Source of the DNA: Phycisphaerales bacterium
GTDB lineage: Bacteria > Planctomycetota > Phycisphaerae > Phycisphaerales > SM1A02
DNA: 56,616 nucleotides
Assembly (NCBI GenBank): GCA_014238205.1
Contig: JABABM010000007.1
Coordinates: forward strand, 1-56,616
Reading direction: 5' to 3'
Of this stretch, positions 9,338 through 19,495 are shown in pieces (the first letter of the stretch is position 1; each line of letters opens with the position of its first letter). The notes beneath the pieces are model-generated. The model was given only the letters and a program-made list of their open reading frames with translations. It was not told where the DNA came from and made no database searches. A program made the position numbers and the translations under genes.

Positions 9338-9338
9338 C

Positions 9339-10043
9339 ATGGGACAGAAGGTTCACCCATTTGGATTTCGAGTCGGTATCACGGAGGCGCACAAGTCCCG
9401 CTGGTATGCCCCAAAGGCACTCTTTGCGGAACTGCTCGTCGAGGATTACCGGATCAGGGAATACGTCGATCATCGATTGAATCGAACGCCTCCGTTCGCG
9501 GCCGTATCCGATATCCACATCGAGCGGACGCGTGAAGAATTGACCATCCTGGTCAAGACGGCGCGACCGGGTCTCGTCATCGGACCCAAGGGTTCCGAGA
9601 TCGACAAATTGTCCAATGACCTGATGGCCATGACAGGGCGGAAGGTCCAGGTGAAGATTCTCGAGATCCGAAGCCCGGATACCGATGCCACGCTCGTCGC
9701 GGAAGCGATTGGTGAACAGATGAAGAAGCGAGCGAATTTCCGACGCCTCCTGAAGCAACGCTGTGAAGCAGCAATGCAGGCGGGTGCCAAGGGAATCCGT
9801 GTCATGGTGTCCGGACGCCTTGGTGGCGCCGAGATGTCGCGGAAGTTCGTGACCCGAGAAGGCTCCATCCCGCTGTCCACGCTTCAGGCGAACGTTGATT
9901 ACGCCTGTGTGCACAGTCACACCACGTATGGAACGATCGGTGTGAAGGTATGGATCTACAAGGGGATGTACACGGACTCTGAGGAAGAACAGTTGGATTC
10001 GAATGCCGCAGGTGCACGTGCACGTGCACGAGGCAGGCGCTGA
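9339..10043 (+). CDS. rpsC: 30S ribosomal protein S3
   Basis: 234 residues from the ATG at 9339, which gives the family start MGQKVHPFGFRVGI. A longer reading from 9162 runs through rplV and is spurious. The KH domain (LVIGPKGSEIDKL) and the C-terminal GTIGVKVWIYKG are present. S3 lines the mRNA entry channel. The end of the gene is a short Ala/Arg-rich tail (GARARARGRR) encoded by a small repeat of gcacgt. Confidence 0.96.
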   Translation: MGQKVHPFGFRVGITEAHKSRWYAPKALFAELLVEDYRIREYVDHRLNRTPPFAAVSDIHIERTREELTILVKTARPGLVIGPKGSEIDKLSNDLMAMTGRKVQVKILEIRSPDTDATLVAEAIGEQMKKRANFRRLLKQRCEAAMQAGAKGIRVMVSGRLGGAEMSRKFVTREGSIPLSTLQANVDYACVHSHTTYGTIGVKVWIYKGMYTDSEEEQLDSNAAGARARARGRR

Positions 10044-10077
10044 GCAGATACGAACGACGTGAAGAGGAGATCATCCG

Positions 10078-10497
10078 ATGCCCCGGATGCCGAAAAGAGT
10101 CAAGTTCCGAAAACAGATGCGTGGCAACCTGCGCTCTCGCGCAAGTCGCGGGAACTATGTTGCATTCGGCGAGTTTGGGCTGCAGGCTCTGGAGCCTCAC
10201 TGGGTCTCCGCACGGCAGATCGAGGCAGGACGTATTGCTGCACAGCACTTCCTTCGCCGGCAGGGAAAGGTGGTCATCCGGGTCTTCCCGGACAAGCCGA
10301 TCTCGAAGAAGCCCCTGGAAACAAGGATGGGCAAGGGCAAGGCGGACGTTGATTACTGGGCAGCACGCGTGAAGGCGGGAACGATCCTGTACGAGATTTC
10401 AGGTGTTCCCGAGGACCTGGCCAAGCAGGCGATGTCGCGTGTCGCGAGAAAGATGCCTGTTCGCTGTCGATTCGTAGGTCGCCGCCTGTCGGTGTAA
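10078..10497 (+). CDS. rplP: 50S ribosomal protein L16
   Basis: 139 residues, standard. MPKRVKFRKQMRGN at the start, FGLQALEPHWVSARQIEAGRIAAQHF and RMGKGKADVDYWAARVKAG are diagnostic. L16 organises the A-site region of 23S rRNA. Confidence 0.96.
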   Translation: MPRMPKRVKFRKQMRGNLRSRASRGNYVAFGEFGLQALEPHWVSARQIEAGRIAAQHFLRRQGKVVIRVFPDKPISKKPLETRMGKGKADVDYWAARVKAGTILYEISGVPEDLAKQAMSRVARKMPVRCRFVGRRLSV

Positions 10498-10524
10498 TAC
10501 CGCTGAAAGCACGAGGAGCATGAG

Positions 10525-10719
10525 ATGACGCCCGTAGAGATCAGGAAGATGAATGACGAGGACATCGTGATCGAGGTCGCGTCACTGAAGAGAAGGCTCT
10601 TCGATCTGCGTTGTCAGCAGGTTACGGAGAAGATTCAGAACACGGCCCAGTACGGGCATGTCAAGAAGGATATCGCCCGTCTGTTGACGGAGTTGAACGC
10701 TCGAGGCACAGCAAGCTGA
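10525..10719 (+). CDS. rpmC: 50S ribosomal protein L29
   Basis: 64 residues, mostly helical. The TPVEIRKMNDEDIVIEV start and LFDLRCQQVTEKIQNT centre fit L29, which binds next to L23 at the tunnel exit. It has a Shine-Dalgarno (GAGGAG) 6-7 bp before the ATG. Confidence 0.92.
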   Translation: MTPVEIRKMNDEDIVIEVASLKRRLFDLRCQQVTEKIQNTAQYGHVKKDIARLLTELNARGTAS

Positions 10720-10753
10720 ACCCCATGGCTTCGAGCCGGGATTGGAGTAGAAC

Positions 10754-11170
10754 GTGAGTCACCTGAAGGACATCGAGATTTCGGACAAGGCGCCAAGGCG
10801 TATAGGCATCGTTGCATCCGACAAGCGGGACAAGTCGTGCAAGGTCACCATCAATGATCTCACGAAGCACCGGAAATACGGCAAGTACATCCGTCGTCGA
10901 ACCGTACTGCACGTACACGATGAACGGAACGAGGCTTGTTCCGGTGATCGCGTCGAGATTGCCGAGTGCCGACCGATCTCCAAGACGAAATCCTGGATTC
11001 TTGTAAACGTACTGAAATCGGCATCCGGCGTGACACACACGGCCGTCGATGCAACTGGAGCCGAGGCACCCGACATTGCCCACGCGCCCCAGGTTGAAGA
11101 GGAAACAGCAGTCGATGCCACCGCACAGGATTCGGAAGCGGCAGAGGCAACGGAGGAGTCACAGTCATGA
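10754..11170 (+). CDS. rpsQ: 30S ribosomal protein S17 with acidic C-terminal tail
   Basis: 138 residues, against 80-90 in most bacteria. Residues about 10-92 are S17 ([19 protein letters not shown], then [29 protein letters not shown]). From about residue 93 onwards the protein is a low-complexity tail of Ala, Glu, Thr and Asp. GTG start. The stop overlaps the rplN start as ATGA. S17 is an early-assembly OB-fold protein in the 30S body; what the tail does is unknown. The same kind of tail is found on S5, L15, L17 and RpoA in this window. Confidence 0.94.
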   Translation: MSHLKDIEISDKAPRRIGIVASDKRDKSCKVTINDLTKHRKYGKYIRRRTVLHVHDERNEACSGDRVEIAECRPISKTKSWILVNVLKSASGVTHTAVDATGAEAPDIAHAPQVEEETAVDATAQDSEAAEATEESQS

Positions 11171-11553
11171 TCCAGAAGGAATCAAGACTGGAAGTGGCAG
11201 ACAACAGCGGTGCTCGCATCGTCAGTGTCATCGGCGTGCTCGGTGGTTCCACCGCGCGTGGCCGCCATTCCCGTCGTTCAGCCAGGATCGGCGACAAGAT
11301 CGTCTGCTCCGTGAAGAAGGCCATGCCCAACTCGGCCGTACGGCCTGGAGACCTGGTGAAGGCCGTGATCGTCCGTACCAAGTACCCGACCCGTCGGAGT
11401 GATGGTTCATACGTTCGATTTGATTCGAACGCATGCGTCCTTCTGAACCCGGAAGGGAATCCCCAGGGAACCCGGATATTCGGTGCAGTCGCTCGTGAAC
11501 TGCGTGAGAAGAACTACATGAAGATCGTGTCACTTGCTTCGGAGGTCATCTGA
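11167..11553 (+). CDS. rplN: 50S ribosomal protein L14
   Basis: 128 residues, slightly long (122 is usual). [17 protein letters not shown] is the L14 signature, followed by [17 protein letters not shown] and [27 protein letters not shown]14 forms part of bridge B8 and binds the silencing factor RsfS. Coupled to rpsQ by a 4-base overlap. Confidence 0.96.
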   Translation: MIQKESRLEVADNSGARIVSVIGVLGGSTARGRHSRRSARIGDKIVCSVKKAMPNSAVRPGDLVKAVIVRTKYPTRRSDGSYVRFDSNACVLLNPEGNPQGTRIFGAVARELREKNYMKIVSLASEVI

Positions 11554-11554
11554 C

Positions 11555-11887
11555 ATGCCCCGGCACATCAAGAAAGGCGACCAGGTCGTCGTGACATCAG
11601 GAAATGACAAGGGTTCGGTCGGAGAGGTCCTCAGGGTTCTCACCGCGAGCAATCGGGTTGTCGTGCAGGGTGTGAACATACGCGCCAGGCATATGAAGCC
11701 GACACAGCAGAACCAACAGGGTGGCATTGTCCGAAGTGAGATGCCCATCCACATCAGCAATGTGAGTCCGGCTGTCGATGGGAAGCCGAGCCGAGTCAGG
11801 TTTGAAACGAAGAAGGATGGTTCGAAGGTCCGCATCGCGGTTCGAAATGGCAAGGAACTACACACACTTCGAGGCCCAAAGGGCTGA
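11555..11887 (+). CDS. rplX: 50S ribosomal protein L24
   Basis: 110 residues from the ATG at 11555, which gives MPRHIKKGDQVVVTSGNDKGSVGEV, the KOW motif that defines L24. A start at 11534 would overlap rplN and adds no conserved residues. One of the two initiators of 50S assembly. Only 1 bp separates it from the rplN stop. Confidence 0.95.
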   Translation: MPRHIKKGDQVVVTSGNDKGSVGEVLRVLTASNRVVVQGVNIRARHMKPTQQNQQGGIVRSEMPIHISNVSPAVDGKPSRVRFETKKDGSKVRIAVRNGKELHTLRGPKG

Positions 11888-11903
11888 GAGGGAGATTAGT
11901 ACG

Positions 11904-12488
11904 ATGATGGTTGCACAGACGAATACTCCACGACTCAAGACTCTCTTTGATGAGAGCGTCGTGCCCAAGCTCAAGCAGGAGTTCGGGCTTGCGAATCTGC
12001 ATCAACTTCCGATCATCGACAAGGTCATCGTGAACTGCGGTATCGGTCGATTCCTTGAGAACCAGAAGTTGAAGTCGGAGATTCGCGATACCGTCTATGA
12101 CACGCTGTCGACGATCACGGGCCAGAGGCCGATCACGCTCCTGGCACGAAAGTCGGTTTCGAATTTCAAGGTCAGGGAGGGTGCCCCGTCGGCAATGATG
12201 GTGACACTTCGTCGCGATCACATGTGGCACTTTCTTGATCGCCTGATCAACCTGGCCATGCCGCGGATCAAGGACTTCCGGGGAATGAAGGACACCTCCT
12301 TCGACGAGGCCGGCAACTATGGCTTCGGGCTTACGGAGCAGGCGGTCTGGCCAGAAATCAACATGGCGCGCGTGAATTTCGTTCACGGCATGAATATCAA
12401 TATCTGTCTCAGTCGGTCGAATCCGGCGAAGAGCCTCTTCCTGCTTCGTGAGCTGGGATTGCCCTTTGTCCGGCACGACGAGGACTGA
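11904..12488 (+). CDS. rplE: 50S ribosomal protein L5
   Basis: 194 residues from the ATG at 11904 (a second ATG directly follows). The LKTLFDESVVPKLKQEFGL start, TGQRPITLLARKSVSNFKVREG and DFRGM...DEAGNYGFGLTEQ are L5. It carries 5S rRNA to the central protuberance with L18. A longer reading from 11778 runs through rplX and is spurious. Confidence 0.95.
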   Translation: MMVAQTNTPRLKTLFDESVVPKLKQEFGLANLHQLPIIDKVIVNCGIGRFLENQKLKSEIRDTVYDTLSTITGQRPITLLARKSVSNFKVREGAPSAMMVTLRRDHMWHFLDRLINLAMPRIKDFRGMKDTSFDEAGNYGFGLTEQAVWPEINMARVNFVHGMNINICLSRSNPAKSLFLLRELGLPFVRHDED

Positions 12489-12538
12489 ACGCAAGGCACG
12501 GATCTCAGCGAGATCCGGATTTAGGAGTTTGAACAACC

Positions 12539-12724
12539 ATGGCAAGCAAACGCGTCTTTGCACGAATGAAGCGGAAGCCGAAGTTCTCAACCCGTCATCG
12601 AAATCGATGCCAGTTGACCGGCAGGGCCCGCGGCGTCTATCGAAAATTCGGCATCAGCCGAATCATGCTCAGGGAACTTGCCTTGCAGGGCAAGATTCCG
12701 GGGATGCGGAAGGCGAGTTGGTAA
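12539..12724 (+). CDS. rpsN: 30S ribosomal protein S14, short form without zinc ligands
   Basis: 61 residues, which is exactly the length of the zinc-binding S14 type Z, and it aligns without gaps to that type. The four zinc Cys of type Z (24, 27, 40, 43) read C24, T27, S40 and M43, so the zinc ribbon cannot form. The surrounding [12 protein letters not shown] resembles instead the zinc-free long S14 of E. coli (about 101 residues), but the extra N-terminal part of that form is absent. An in-frame stop lies 9 bp before the ATG, so the short length is real. A Shine-Dalgarno (AGGAG) precedes it. Confidence 0.94.
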   Translation: MASKRVFARMKRKPKFSTRHRNRCQLTGRARGVYRKFGISRIMLRELALQGKIPGMRKASW

Positions 12725-12814
12725 GGACGCGTTCGTCCTTCCCCCCGGAGGGGGTATGGCGAGTGGGAGAAGCAACGGCATAGGCCCTTCATGGGCAGCT
12801 TCCTGGAGTAGGAA

Positions 12815-13213
12815 ATGTCACAGCAAGACTTGACAGCGGACATGTTGACTCGGATTCGGAATGCAGTGCGAAATCGCACTGAGGATGTTATTTGCATCAA
12901 CAACAAGTTGAACCGCGGAGTAGCCAAGGTCCTCAAGGAGGAAGGCTACATCCAGGAGTACGAGGTGATCGAGGATGACCGCCAGGGAATCCTCAAGGTC
13001 CACCTGAAGTACGGACCCCGTGGGGAGAGCATCATCCAGAGGATCGACCGCGTGTCGAAACCTGGATGTCGCGTATATCGAGGAGTATCGGATATTCCTC
13101 GTCCATTGCAGGGCCTCGGGATCGCGGTGGTCTCGACCAGCCTGGGCGTATTGAGCGACCGACAGTGTCGCGAGGAACGGGTAGGCGGCGAGTTCGTCGC
13201 CCTCGTGTCCTGA
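12815..13213 (+). CDS. rpsH: 30S ribosomal protein S8
   Basis: 132 residues. SQQDLTADMLTRIRNAVRNR at the start; the C-terminal half has PGCRVYRGVSDIPRPLQGLGIAVVSTSLGVLSD, the S8 signature. S8 binds the 16S central domain and, in E. coli, its own operon mRNA. Ends 28 bp before rplF. Confidence 0.95.
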   Translation: MSQQDLTADMLTRIRNAVRNRTEDVICINNKLNRGVAKVLKEEGYIQEYEVIEDDRQGILKVHLKYGPRGESIIQRIDRVSKPGCRVYRGVSDIPRPLQGLGIAVVSTSLGVLSDRQCREERVGGEFVALVS

Positions 13214-13241
13214 GAACGAGAGCAGACGACGGGAATACACC

Positions 13242-13796
13242 ATGTCGAGGATAGGTAAACAACCAGTCAACGTTCCTTCGGGCGTCACCGTTGAGGTGAA
13301 TGAATCGTCTAAATCGATCAATGTGTCCGGTCCAAAGGGCAAGTTGTCCTATACATGGCACGACGCGATCAGCGTCAAGCAGGAGGACAAGGACCTGGTC
13401 TGCAGCATCCGCGACGGTCTTGATTCGAATCGAAATGCACGGGCTCAGTGGGGGACCACTCGATCCCGGATCCAGAACATGGTGACAGGGGTCAAGGACG
13501 GATATTCAAAGCGACTGAAGATCGTCGGTGTTGGTTGGAATGCCAAGGACCAGGGCAAGCAGATCCAGTTGAATGTCGGGTATTGCCACCCGGTCAATCT
13601 TTCCCCGCCGGACGGTGTCGAGTTCTCGATCGAGCAGAACGGAGACGTCGTTGTCAGCGGGCCGGACAAGCATGCCGTGGGGCAGTTTGCCGCGAACATC
13701 AGGGACCAGCGTCGTCCAGAGCCCTACAACGGCAAGGGCATCATGTACGACGACGAGGTCATCATCCGCAAGCAGGGCAAGATCTTCGGAGCATGA
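13242..13796 (+). CDS. rplF: 50S ribosomal protein L6
   Basis: 184 residues. [19 protein letters not shown] start, VSGPKGKLS, and the C-terminal [16 protein letters not shown] with the Gly-Lys-Gly loop that approaches the sarcin-ricin region. Two duplicated L6 domains, as expected. Confidence 0.96.
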   Translation: MSRIGKQPVNVPSGVTVEVNESSKSINVSGPKGKLSYTWHDAISVKQEDKDLVCSIRDGLDSNRNARAQWGTTRSRIQNMVTGVKDGYSKRLKIVGVGWNAKDQGKQIQLNVGYCHPVNLSPPDGVEFSIEQNGDVVVSGPDKHAVGQFAANIRDQRRPEPYNGKGIMYDDEVIIRKQGKIFGA

Positions 13797-13836
13797 GCAG
13801 GTACGCCTGCAGGGCGTGAACCAGGAGACGAATGGC

Positions 13837-14199
13837 ATGAGCAGTTTGAAGAGCAGAAGCGAACGTCGCGCTCGGCGGAAACGGGGGATCCGGAAAAGGA
13901 TCCTTGGTGTTCCATCCAAACCCCGGTTGTCGGTGTTCCGAAGTTCAAAGCATATCTACGCACAGGTCATCGACGACCTGTCCGGTCGAACGCTCGTATC
14001 AGCATCATCGAACGAGAAGGAGAGCGGTTCAACTCCCGGTGGCAATGTCCAGGGAGCAACGGATGTCGGCAAGCGGCTCGCGGAGAGAGCCGTCGGGGCT
14101 GGTGTCTCGGCCGTCGTCTTTGATCGGAGCGGATTCAAGTATCACGGTCGCGTTCGCGCACTTGCAGATGCGGCGCGGGAGGGTGGAATGAAGTTCTGA
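13837..14199 (+). CDS. rplR: 50S ribosomal protein L18
   Basis: 120 residues from the ATG at 13837. Basic N-terminus ([15 protein letters not shown]), [18 protein letters not shown] and a C-terminal [25 protein letters not shown] are diagnostic. It binds 5S rRNA together with L5. An overlapping longer reading from 13573 lies inside rplF and is spurious. Confidence 0.95.
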   Translation: MSSLKSRSERRARRKRGIRKRILGVPSKPRLSVFRSSKHIYAQVIDDLSGRTLVSASSNEKESGSTPGGNVQGATDVGKRLAERAVGAGVSAVVFDRSGFKYHGRVRALADAAREGGMKF

Positions 14200-14242
14200 A
14201 TCCCCTTCGGGGTTCGGTTCATCCCAGCATTGGAAGGCAGCA

Positions 14243-14863
14243 ATGGCAGAGTTTCTTGAAGGATCATCGGGCTTGGAATCCACTACGGTCGGTGTCTACC
14301 GGACAGCCGCAACCGTGAAGGGTGGCCGGCGTTTCAGTTTCTCCTCGCTTGTCGTCGTCGGCGATCGCCACGGACGGGTTGGGATGGGCTATGGCAAGGC
14401 AAACCAGGTTCCTCCGGCCATCGAGAAGGCGCAGAAGGTTGCCAAGCGATCACTCCGCAACTTCCCCTTGTCTGGACGGACAATCCCCCATGAAGTGGAG
14501 GGTCGGTTCGGAGCCTGCAAGGTACGAATCCTGCCGGCATCTCCTGGTACGGGCGTCATAGCCGGAGCCGCGGTTCGCGCAATGCTCGAAATGCTTGGTG
14601 TCCAGGACTGCCTGACAAAGTCATTTGGATCAAACAATCCAAAGAACCTCATCAAGGCTGTCATGAACGGACTTGAGCAGCTTCGCTCCAAGGAACTGAT
14701 CGAATCACTTCGAGGCAGGTCGGTCGGTGAGACCCAGGTTGAAGAAATGATCGCCCGGGGGGCGGCTTTCATAAGGCAGCCAGAGGACACGGGTACGGAA
14801 TCAACGGAAGAGACATCCGAGTCAGCCGAGGAAACGACTGCAACGGAAGAAGCCGGGAACTGA
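14243..14863 (+). CDS. rpsE: 30S ribosomal protein S5 with acidic C-terminal tail
   Basis: 206 residues, against about 165. The core has VKGGRRFSFSSLVVVGDRHGRVGMGYGKA (double-stranded RNA-binding part) and GTGVIAGAAVRAMLEMLGVQDCLTKSFGSNNPKN. From about residue 179 a tail of Thr, Glu and Ser follows. S5 acts in decoding accuracy and mRNA unwinding at the entry channel. The gene for L30 (rpmD), usually next, is missing: only 46 bp separate rpsE from rplO. Confidence 0.94.
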   Translation: MAEFLEGSSGLESTTVGVYRTAATVKGGRRFSFSSLVVVGDRHGRVGMGYGKANQVPPAIEKAQKVAKRSLRNFPLSGRTIPHEVEGRFGACKVRILPASPGTGVIAGAAVRAMLEMLGVQDCLTKSFGSNNPKNLIKAVMNGLEQLRSKELIESLRGRSVGETQVEEMIARGAAFIRQPEDTGTESTEETSESAEETTATEEAGN

Positions 14864-14909
14864 ACAGCAACGGGTCGAAGGCCCGAACGAGTCTGAGAGC
14901 ATCAATACC

Positions 14910-15500
14910 ATGATGATTCATGACATAACGAAATCGGCGGGTCGATACAAGACCCGGAAACGGATCGGCCGAGGCCATGGCAGCGGTACCGGCAAGACCA
15001 GTGGCCGTGGCCACAAGGGCGCTGGTTCGCGTGCTGGTCACAGCCAACGACCAGGCTTCGAAGGTGGACAGATGCCTTGGGCTCGTCGCCTTCCGAAGAG
15101 GGGTTTCACCAACAGTCTCTTCCGAACCGAGTACCACGTGCTGAATATCGGTTCCCTGGAAGCACACTTCGAGAACGGTGAAGACGTCGATATTGCAGTC
15201 CTTGCCGCCAAGGGACTCGTGCGGAACTCGAAGTTGCCCTTGAAGATTCTCGGAGAAGGCGATCTTTCCAAGTCCCTGAACATCACCGCGACAAAGTTCT
15301 CCCGCTCAGCGCTCTCGAAAATCGAGAGTGCCGGAGGCACGGCTACCACGCTTCCCGTGAAGAAGTGGACCCGGGACAGGACGAAGCCCACGGCCAAGGC
15401 GGTTCGAGCCGCCAGGTCGAAGGCTGAAGCCGGCAGCCAGGCTGCACCCGAGTCACCTCCTGCGGATACGTCGACACAGGACACGGAGGCAGATGACTGA
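14910..15500 (+). CDS. rplO: 50S ribosomal protein L15 with C-terminal extension
   Basis: 196 residues, against about 145. The N-terminus has RKRIGRGHGSGTGKTSGRGHKGAGSR, the Gly-rich signature, and the centre has GFEGGQMPWARRLPKRGF. From about residue 159 a tail rich in Lys, Ala and then Asp/Thr follows. Two adjacent ATGs (14910, 14913) are possible starts. It is followed by secY. Confidence 0.94.
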   Translation: MMIHDITKSAGRYKTRKRIGRGHGSGTGKTSGRGHKGAGSRAGHSQRPGFEGGQMPWARRLPKRGFTNSLFRTEYHVLNIGSLEAHFENGEDVDIAVLAAKGLVRNSKLPLKILGEGDLSKSLNITATKFSRSALSKIESAGGTATTLPVKKWTRDRTKPTAKAVRAARSKAEAGSQAAPESPPADTSTQDTEADD

Positions 15501-15545
15501 ACACATGGTCACCATGTGACCGTTTGAATCGGAACTACGACCTTC

Positions 15546-16946
<1,401 letters not shown>

Positions 16947-16978
16947 GTGAACACGGAATCAACTGAGAACTACGAACC

Positions 16979-17194
16979 ATGGCCAAAGAGGAAAAAATTA
17001 CCCTGGAAGCTGTTGTCAAGGAGGCCCTCCCCGATACGAGGTTCATGGTTGAACTTGAAAATGGGCAGGAAATCCTGGCATACATCAGTGGACGGATGAG
17101 GAAGTTCTATATCCGGATACTCCCAGGCGACAAGGTCAAGGTTGAAATGAGTCCATATGACATGACGAAGGGCCGAATCATCTACCGCCAATAG
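16979..17194 (+). CDS. infA: Translation initiation factor IF-1
   Basis: 71 residues, one S1-type OB fold: [56 protein letters not shown] (cited here only as landmarks: ISGRMRK and GDKVKVE). IF-1 occupies the A site during initiation. Located between secY and rpmJ, the standard place. Confidence 0.96.
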   Translation: MAKEEKITLEAVVKEALPDTRFMVELENGQEILAYISGRMRKFYIRILPGDKVKVEMSPYDMTKGRIIYRQ

Positions 17195-17231
17195 GTAGGA
17201 GTCCTTCCAGAACGAGGATTGGTGAAGACAC

Positions 17232-17348
17232 ATGAAAGTCAAAAGCAGTATCAAACGACGGACCAAGGATTGCCAAGTTGTTATTCGCAAAGGCAAGCGA
17301 TACGTCATTAACAAGAAGAACCCCCGCTTGAAGCAGCGGCAGGGCTGA
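17232..17348 (+). CDS. rpmJ: 50S ribosomal protein L36, form without zinc ligands
   Basis: 38 residues, starting [17 protein letters not shown] and ending NPRLKQRQG. The zinc-type L36 has C11, C14, C27 and H32; here these read T11, C14, N27 and L33 (one residue is inserted before the NPR), so zinc cannot be held. The DCQVV and YVINKKNPR segments match the known zinc-free L36 family (as in E. coli YkgO), but that family is usually longer. The gene lies exactly between infA and rpsM, the normal place of rpmJ. It is too short for most gene-length cut-offs. Confidence 0.93.
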   Translation: MKVKSSIKRRTKDCQVVIRKGKRYVINKKNPRLKQRQG

Positions 17349-17379
17349 ACGCCCTGGTTGGTTCCCGGAGAAACGACCC

Positions 17380-17757
17380 ATGCCACGTATAGCCGGCATA
17401 GACATTCCTGAGAAGAAGAAGATTCGATACGCATTGCGTTACATCTACGGGGTTGGCCCCAAGTTCGCGGAAGATATCTGTGAAGCGGCCAACGTGGATC
17501 CGGAAGCGCGAGCAAGTGATCTCTCCGAACAGGAAACGTCCACGATTGCATCGATCATCGATGAGAACTACATCGTCGAGGGTGCGCTGCGACGACAGTT
17601 GCAGCAGAATATCCAGCGACTTCGTGACATCCGCTCCTATCGAGGCGATCGACATCGACGTGGACTGCCTGTACGCGGGCAGCGGACCAAGTGCAACGCA
17701 CGTACCCGAAAGGGCCGGAAGAAGACGGTTGCCGGCAAGAAGGGCGTAAAGAGTTGA
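17380..17757 (+). CDS. rpsM: 30S ribosomal protein S13
   Basis: 125 residues. MPRIAGIDIPEKKKIRYALRYIYGVG is the family start (helix-two-turn-helix), and the C-terminus has RHRRGLPVRGQRTKCNARTRKG, which contacts the P-site tRNA. Next comes rpsK. Confidence 0.96.
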   Translation: MPRIAGIDIPEKKKIRYALRYIYGVGPKFAEDICEAANVDPEARASDLSEQETSTIASIIDENYIVEGALRRQLQQNIQRLRDIRSYRGDRHRRGLPVRGQRTKCNARTRKGRKKTVAGKKGVKS

Positions 17758-17849
17758 TCTGAAGAAATGGTCGCATGGTGCGACCATCGTGAGGCGCCTG
17801 CCGGGTTCCGGAGAAGGCGTCGTTTCCAGCGAAGAAGGACAAGGATTCC

Positions 17850-18221
17850 ATGGCAAAGAAGAAGATCAGGAAGAACATCGGCAAGGCGATTGCTCACGTC
17901 AACGCCTCCTTCAACAACACGATCATCACGATCGCGGACCTCAATGGCGAAACCCTTGCATGGGATTCAGCCGGAACGGTCGGTTTCAAGGGCGCCCGAA
18001 AGGCGACTCCCTTTGCCGCTTCCAGGGCTGCCGAGCGCGTGGCATCCAAGGTGAAGCGAATGGGCGTACGGGAAGTGGAGGTCCGCGTGAAGGGCCCCGG
18101 TTCCGGAAGGGAATCAGCCATTACGGGATTGAATGCTGGCGGGCTGCTGATCACGGCGGTCGAGGATCACACGCCGGTCCCACACAACGGGTGCCGCCCG
18201 AGAAAGCAACGCCGCGTCTGA
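17850..18221 (+). CDS. rpsK: 30S ribosomal protein S11
   Basis: 123 residues. [43 protein letters not shown] and the C-terminal [17 protein letters not shown] are diagnostic of S11, on the 30S platform. rpsD (S4), usually between rpsK and rpoA, is missing: the 127 bp to rpoA holds no S4-like reading. Confidence 0.96.
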   Translation: MAKKKIRKNIGKAIAHVNASFNNTIITIADLNGETLAWDSAGTVGFKGARKATPFAASRAAERVASKVKRMGVREVEVRVKGPGSGRESAITGLNAGGLLITAVEDHTPVPHNGCRPRKQRRV

Positions 18222-18348
18222 CAGGTATTGAACTTCCGCCCCGGACAGAAGGGCCTATCGGCAGTGCAGCAGGAGCCGATCAGGACTCGAGAGACCGGGA
18301 GCGTCACTGGTGAAAACTGGTTTCCCGCTGCAACAGGAGTAGTTAGTC

Positions 18349-19455
18349 ATGCATGTACGTTGGAGAGGACTCGAACTTCCCGCTCGCGTCGACCTGGACG
18401 AATCATCCTCGACGGAATCCTACGGTCGATTTACCGTGGAGCCCTTCGAAAGAGGATTTGGTACGACCATCGGCAACAGCCTTCGCAGGATTCTGCTCAG
18501 CTCGATCGAGGGAGCGGCGATCACCCGCGTTCGCATTGCCGGTGCTGAACATGAGTTCACAACCATTCCCGGCATTACCGAGGACACCACTGACATCATT
18601 CTCAACGTCAAGGGTCTCGTCGTGAGTCTTGACAGCGACGAGGAGAAGGTCATGCGACTCTCGGCTTCAGGCCCGGGCGAAGTGACAGCCGATCTCATCG
18701 AAGCTGATCCTTCCGTCAAGATCCACAATCCGGGACACGTCATTGCGACGCTCTCCGACGCCGTCGATTTCGAGATTGAAATGGTCGTGACCAGGGGTCG
18801 TGGCTATGAACCGGCGACGGAAAAGCACAAGCGAAGCAGCGATGATCAGTTGATCGGCGAAATTCCCATCGATTCACTCTTCAGCCCTGTTCGCCGTGTT
18901 CGGTACCGCGTAGAGGACACCAGGGTCGGGCAGAAGACGAACTTCGACCGGCTCATCCTTGATATCTGGACGGATGGCACGATTTCGCCGGAGATGGTGC
19001 TCGTCGAGGCGGCCAAGGTGCTCAGGAAGCACCTGAACCCCTTCGTCCAGTTTGACAGGCTTGGCAGTGAAGTGATTTCGGAGGAAGCCTCCGCCGCCGC
19101 TGCACTCGATGATGAGTTCCTGAGAAAACTGCATATGAACGTGGATGATCTTGAACTGACAGTCAGGGCGAGGAATTGCCTTGATTCCGCAGTCATCTCC
19201 ACGGTCGGCGAACTGGTTACTCGAACCGAGCAGGACCTTCTGGGTGTACGCAGCTTTGGCCGCACATCACTCCGTGAGGTCAAGCGTCGGCTCGAGGAAC
19301 TGGGCCTTTCACTGGGCATGCAGTTGCCGGAGGGCTACGAGGCACCGGCAGTCGACATCCCTGAGGAGGCATTGGATGCCCCCGTGGATCATTACCACAG
19401 TCCCGAAGATCCGGCAGAAGAGCCGGTCATCCTGGAGGAACCGGACACCTTCTGA
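18349..19455 (+). CDS. rpoA: DNA-directed RNA polymerase subunit alpha
   Basis: 368 residues, longer than the usual 310-330. The N-terminal domain has FERGFGTTIGNSLRRILLSSIEGAAI (dimerisation and assembly) and NHxPG-like HNPGHVIATL; the C-terminal domain has LTVRARNCL and SFGRTSLREVKRRLEELGLSLG, the helix-hairpin-helix that binds UP elements and activators. After about residue 326 comes an acidic, Pro-rich tail absent from the E. coli protein. AGGAG lies 10 bp before the ATG. Confidence 0.97.
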   Translation: MHVRWRGLELPARVDLDESSSTESYGRFTVEPFERGFGTTIGNSLRRILLSSIEGAAITRVRIAGAEHEFTTIPGITEDTTDIILNVKGLVVSLDSDEEKVMRLSASGPGEVTADLIEADPSVKIHNPGHVIATLSDAVDFEIEMVVTRGRGYEPATEKHKRSSDDQLIGEIPIDSLFSPVRRVRYRVEDTRVGQKTNFDRLILDIWTDGTISPEMVLVEAAKVLRKHLNPFVQFDRLGSEVISEEASAAAALDDEFLRKLHMNVDDLELTVRARNCLDSAVISTVGELVTRTEQDLLGVRSFGRTSLREVKRRLEELGLSLGMQLPEGYEAPAVDIPEEALDAPVDHYHSPEDPAEEPVILEEPDTF

Positions 19456-19495
19456 GGTCTGGGGATCGGCATGAGCCGATTCAGGAGTCAATACG

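Noticed and set aside
9162..9338. 59-residue N-terminal extension of rpsC
   Set aside because: It overlaps rplV in another frame; MGQKVHP at 9339 is the normal S3 start.
9246..9920. 224-residue minus-strand reading opposite rplV/rpsC
   Set aside because: Lies antisense to two certain ribosomal genes; no motif.
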